Source: Flavobacteriales bacterium (GTDB lineage Bacteria > Bacteroidota > Bacteroidia > Flavobacteriales > Crocinitomicaceae). Taken from it: a stretch of 5,932 bases of DNA. The stretch covers positions 1 through 5,932 of the forward strand of contig CANCEQ010000194.1 of the NCBI GenBank assembly GCA_947375085.1. The letters run 5' to 3'. Position numbers and translations under genes: made by a program. How positions within the stretch are numbered: position 1 is the first letter of the stretch; each line of letters starts with the position of its first letter. Shown here in pieces: positions 5,809 to 5,932 of the stretch. Below the pieces are notes generated by a model. The model was not told the origin of the DNA. It worked only from the letters and a program-made list of their open reading frames with translations, and did no database searches.

Positions 5809-5813
<5 letters not shown>
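5760..5813. repeat. Direct repeat copy 2: terminator plus 5S 3' end
   Basis: The partner of 5605-5659, with six A's in place of seven and otherwise identical. This copy directly adjoins the intact 5S gene and is presumably the original. Confidence 0.93.
5768..5802 (-). terminator. Proximal rRNA-operon terminator
   Basis: The stem CCCGTTACA (5774-5782) and TGTAACGGG (5789-5797) has a 6-nt loop. Read leftwards it is followed by six U's (complement of 5768-5773). It begins about a dozen bases after the 5S 3' end, as expected for the end of a ribosomal RNA operon. Confidence 0.93.
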
Positions 5814-5917
<104 letters not shown>

Positions 5918-5932
5918 AAAACTTTTAATTTC

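Overview
The window is AT-rich DNA that looks like a member of the Bacteroidota, most likely a flavobacterium. Several genes have the Bacteroidota-type -7 promoter box TAnnTTTG. Start codons are preceded by A-rich leaders rather than Shine-Dalgarno sequences. The protein repertoire also fits: an ALDH4-like PruA, a UpxY/NusG-type antiterminator and an LTSC lipobox lipoprotein. Genus cannot be fixed from the sequence alone.

Layout, left to right. (1) The N-terminal third of pruA (proline/glutamate catabolism) runs off the left edge on the minus strand. (2) A divergent plus-strand gene encodes a 65-residue Cys-rich lipoprotein. A strong bidirectional terminator follows it, shared with the convergent gene icd. 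(3) icd encodes an NADP-type isocitrate dehydrogenase with its own promoter. (4) A tight minus-strand operon reads rhodanese, dedA, aroE, with an 11-bp gap and then an 8-bp overlap. (5) Divergent from that operon is an orphan NusG/RfaH-like (UpxY-type) antiterminator on the plus strand. Its stop codon overlaps that of convergent nadC (NAD biosynthesis) by 4 bp. (6) The right end is the 3' end of a ribosomal RNA operon read leftwards: an apparently intact 5S rRNA, a strong terminator, a decayed and rearranged 5S remnant, and a second nearly identical terminator. A 150-bp spacer then leads to nadC.

Most of the window is core metabolism: glutamate semialdehyde oxidation, the TCA cycle, the shikimate pathway and de novo NAD synthesis. 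dedA (lipid-carrier/membrane) and the NusG paralog (typically polysaccharide gene expression) are envelope-related.

The most unusual part is 5605-5813, where the 5S 3' end plus terminator is duplicated. The terminators are kept almost identical, while the intervening 5S copy has lost its 5' half. That copy also carries a 16-bp GC-rich palindrome and a 21-nt insert that together permit an alternative fold. I see no CRISPR array, transposase, tRNA or phage gene, and no convincing multi-gene undescribed system.
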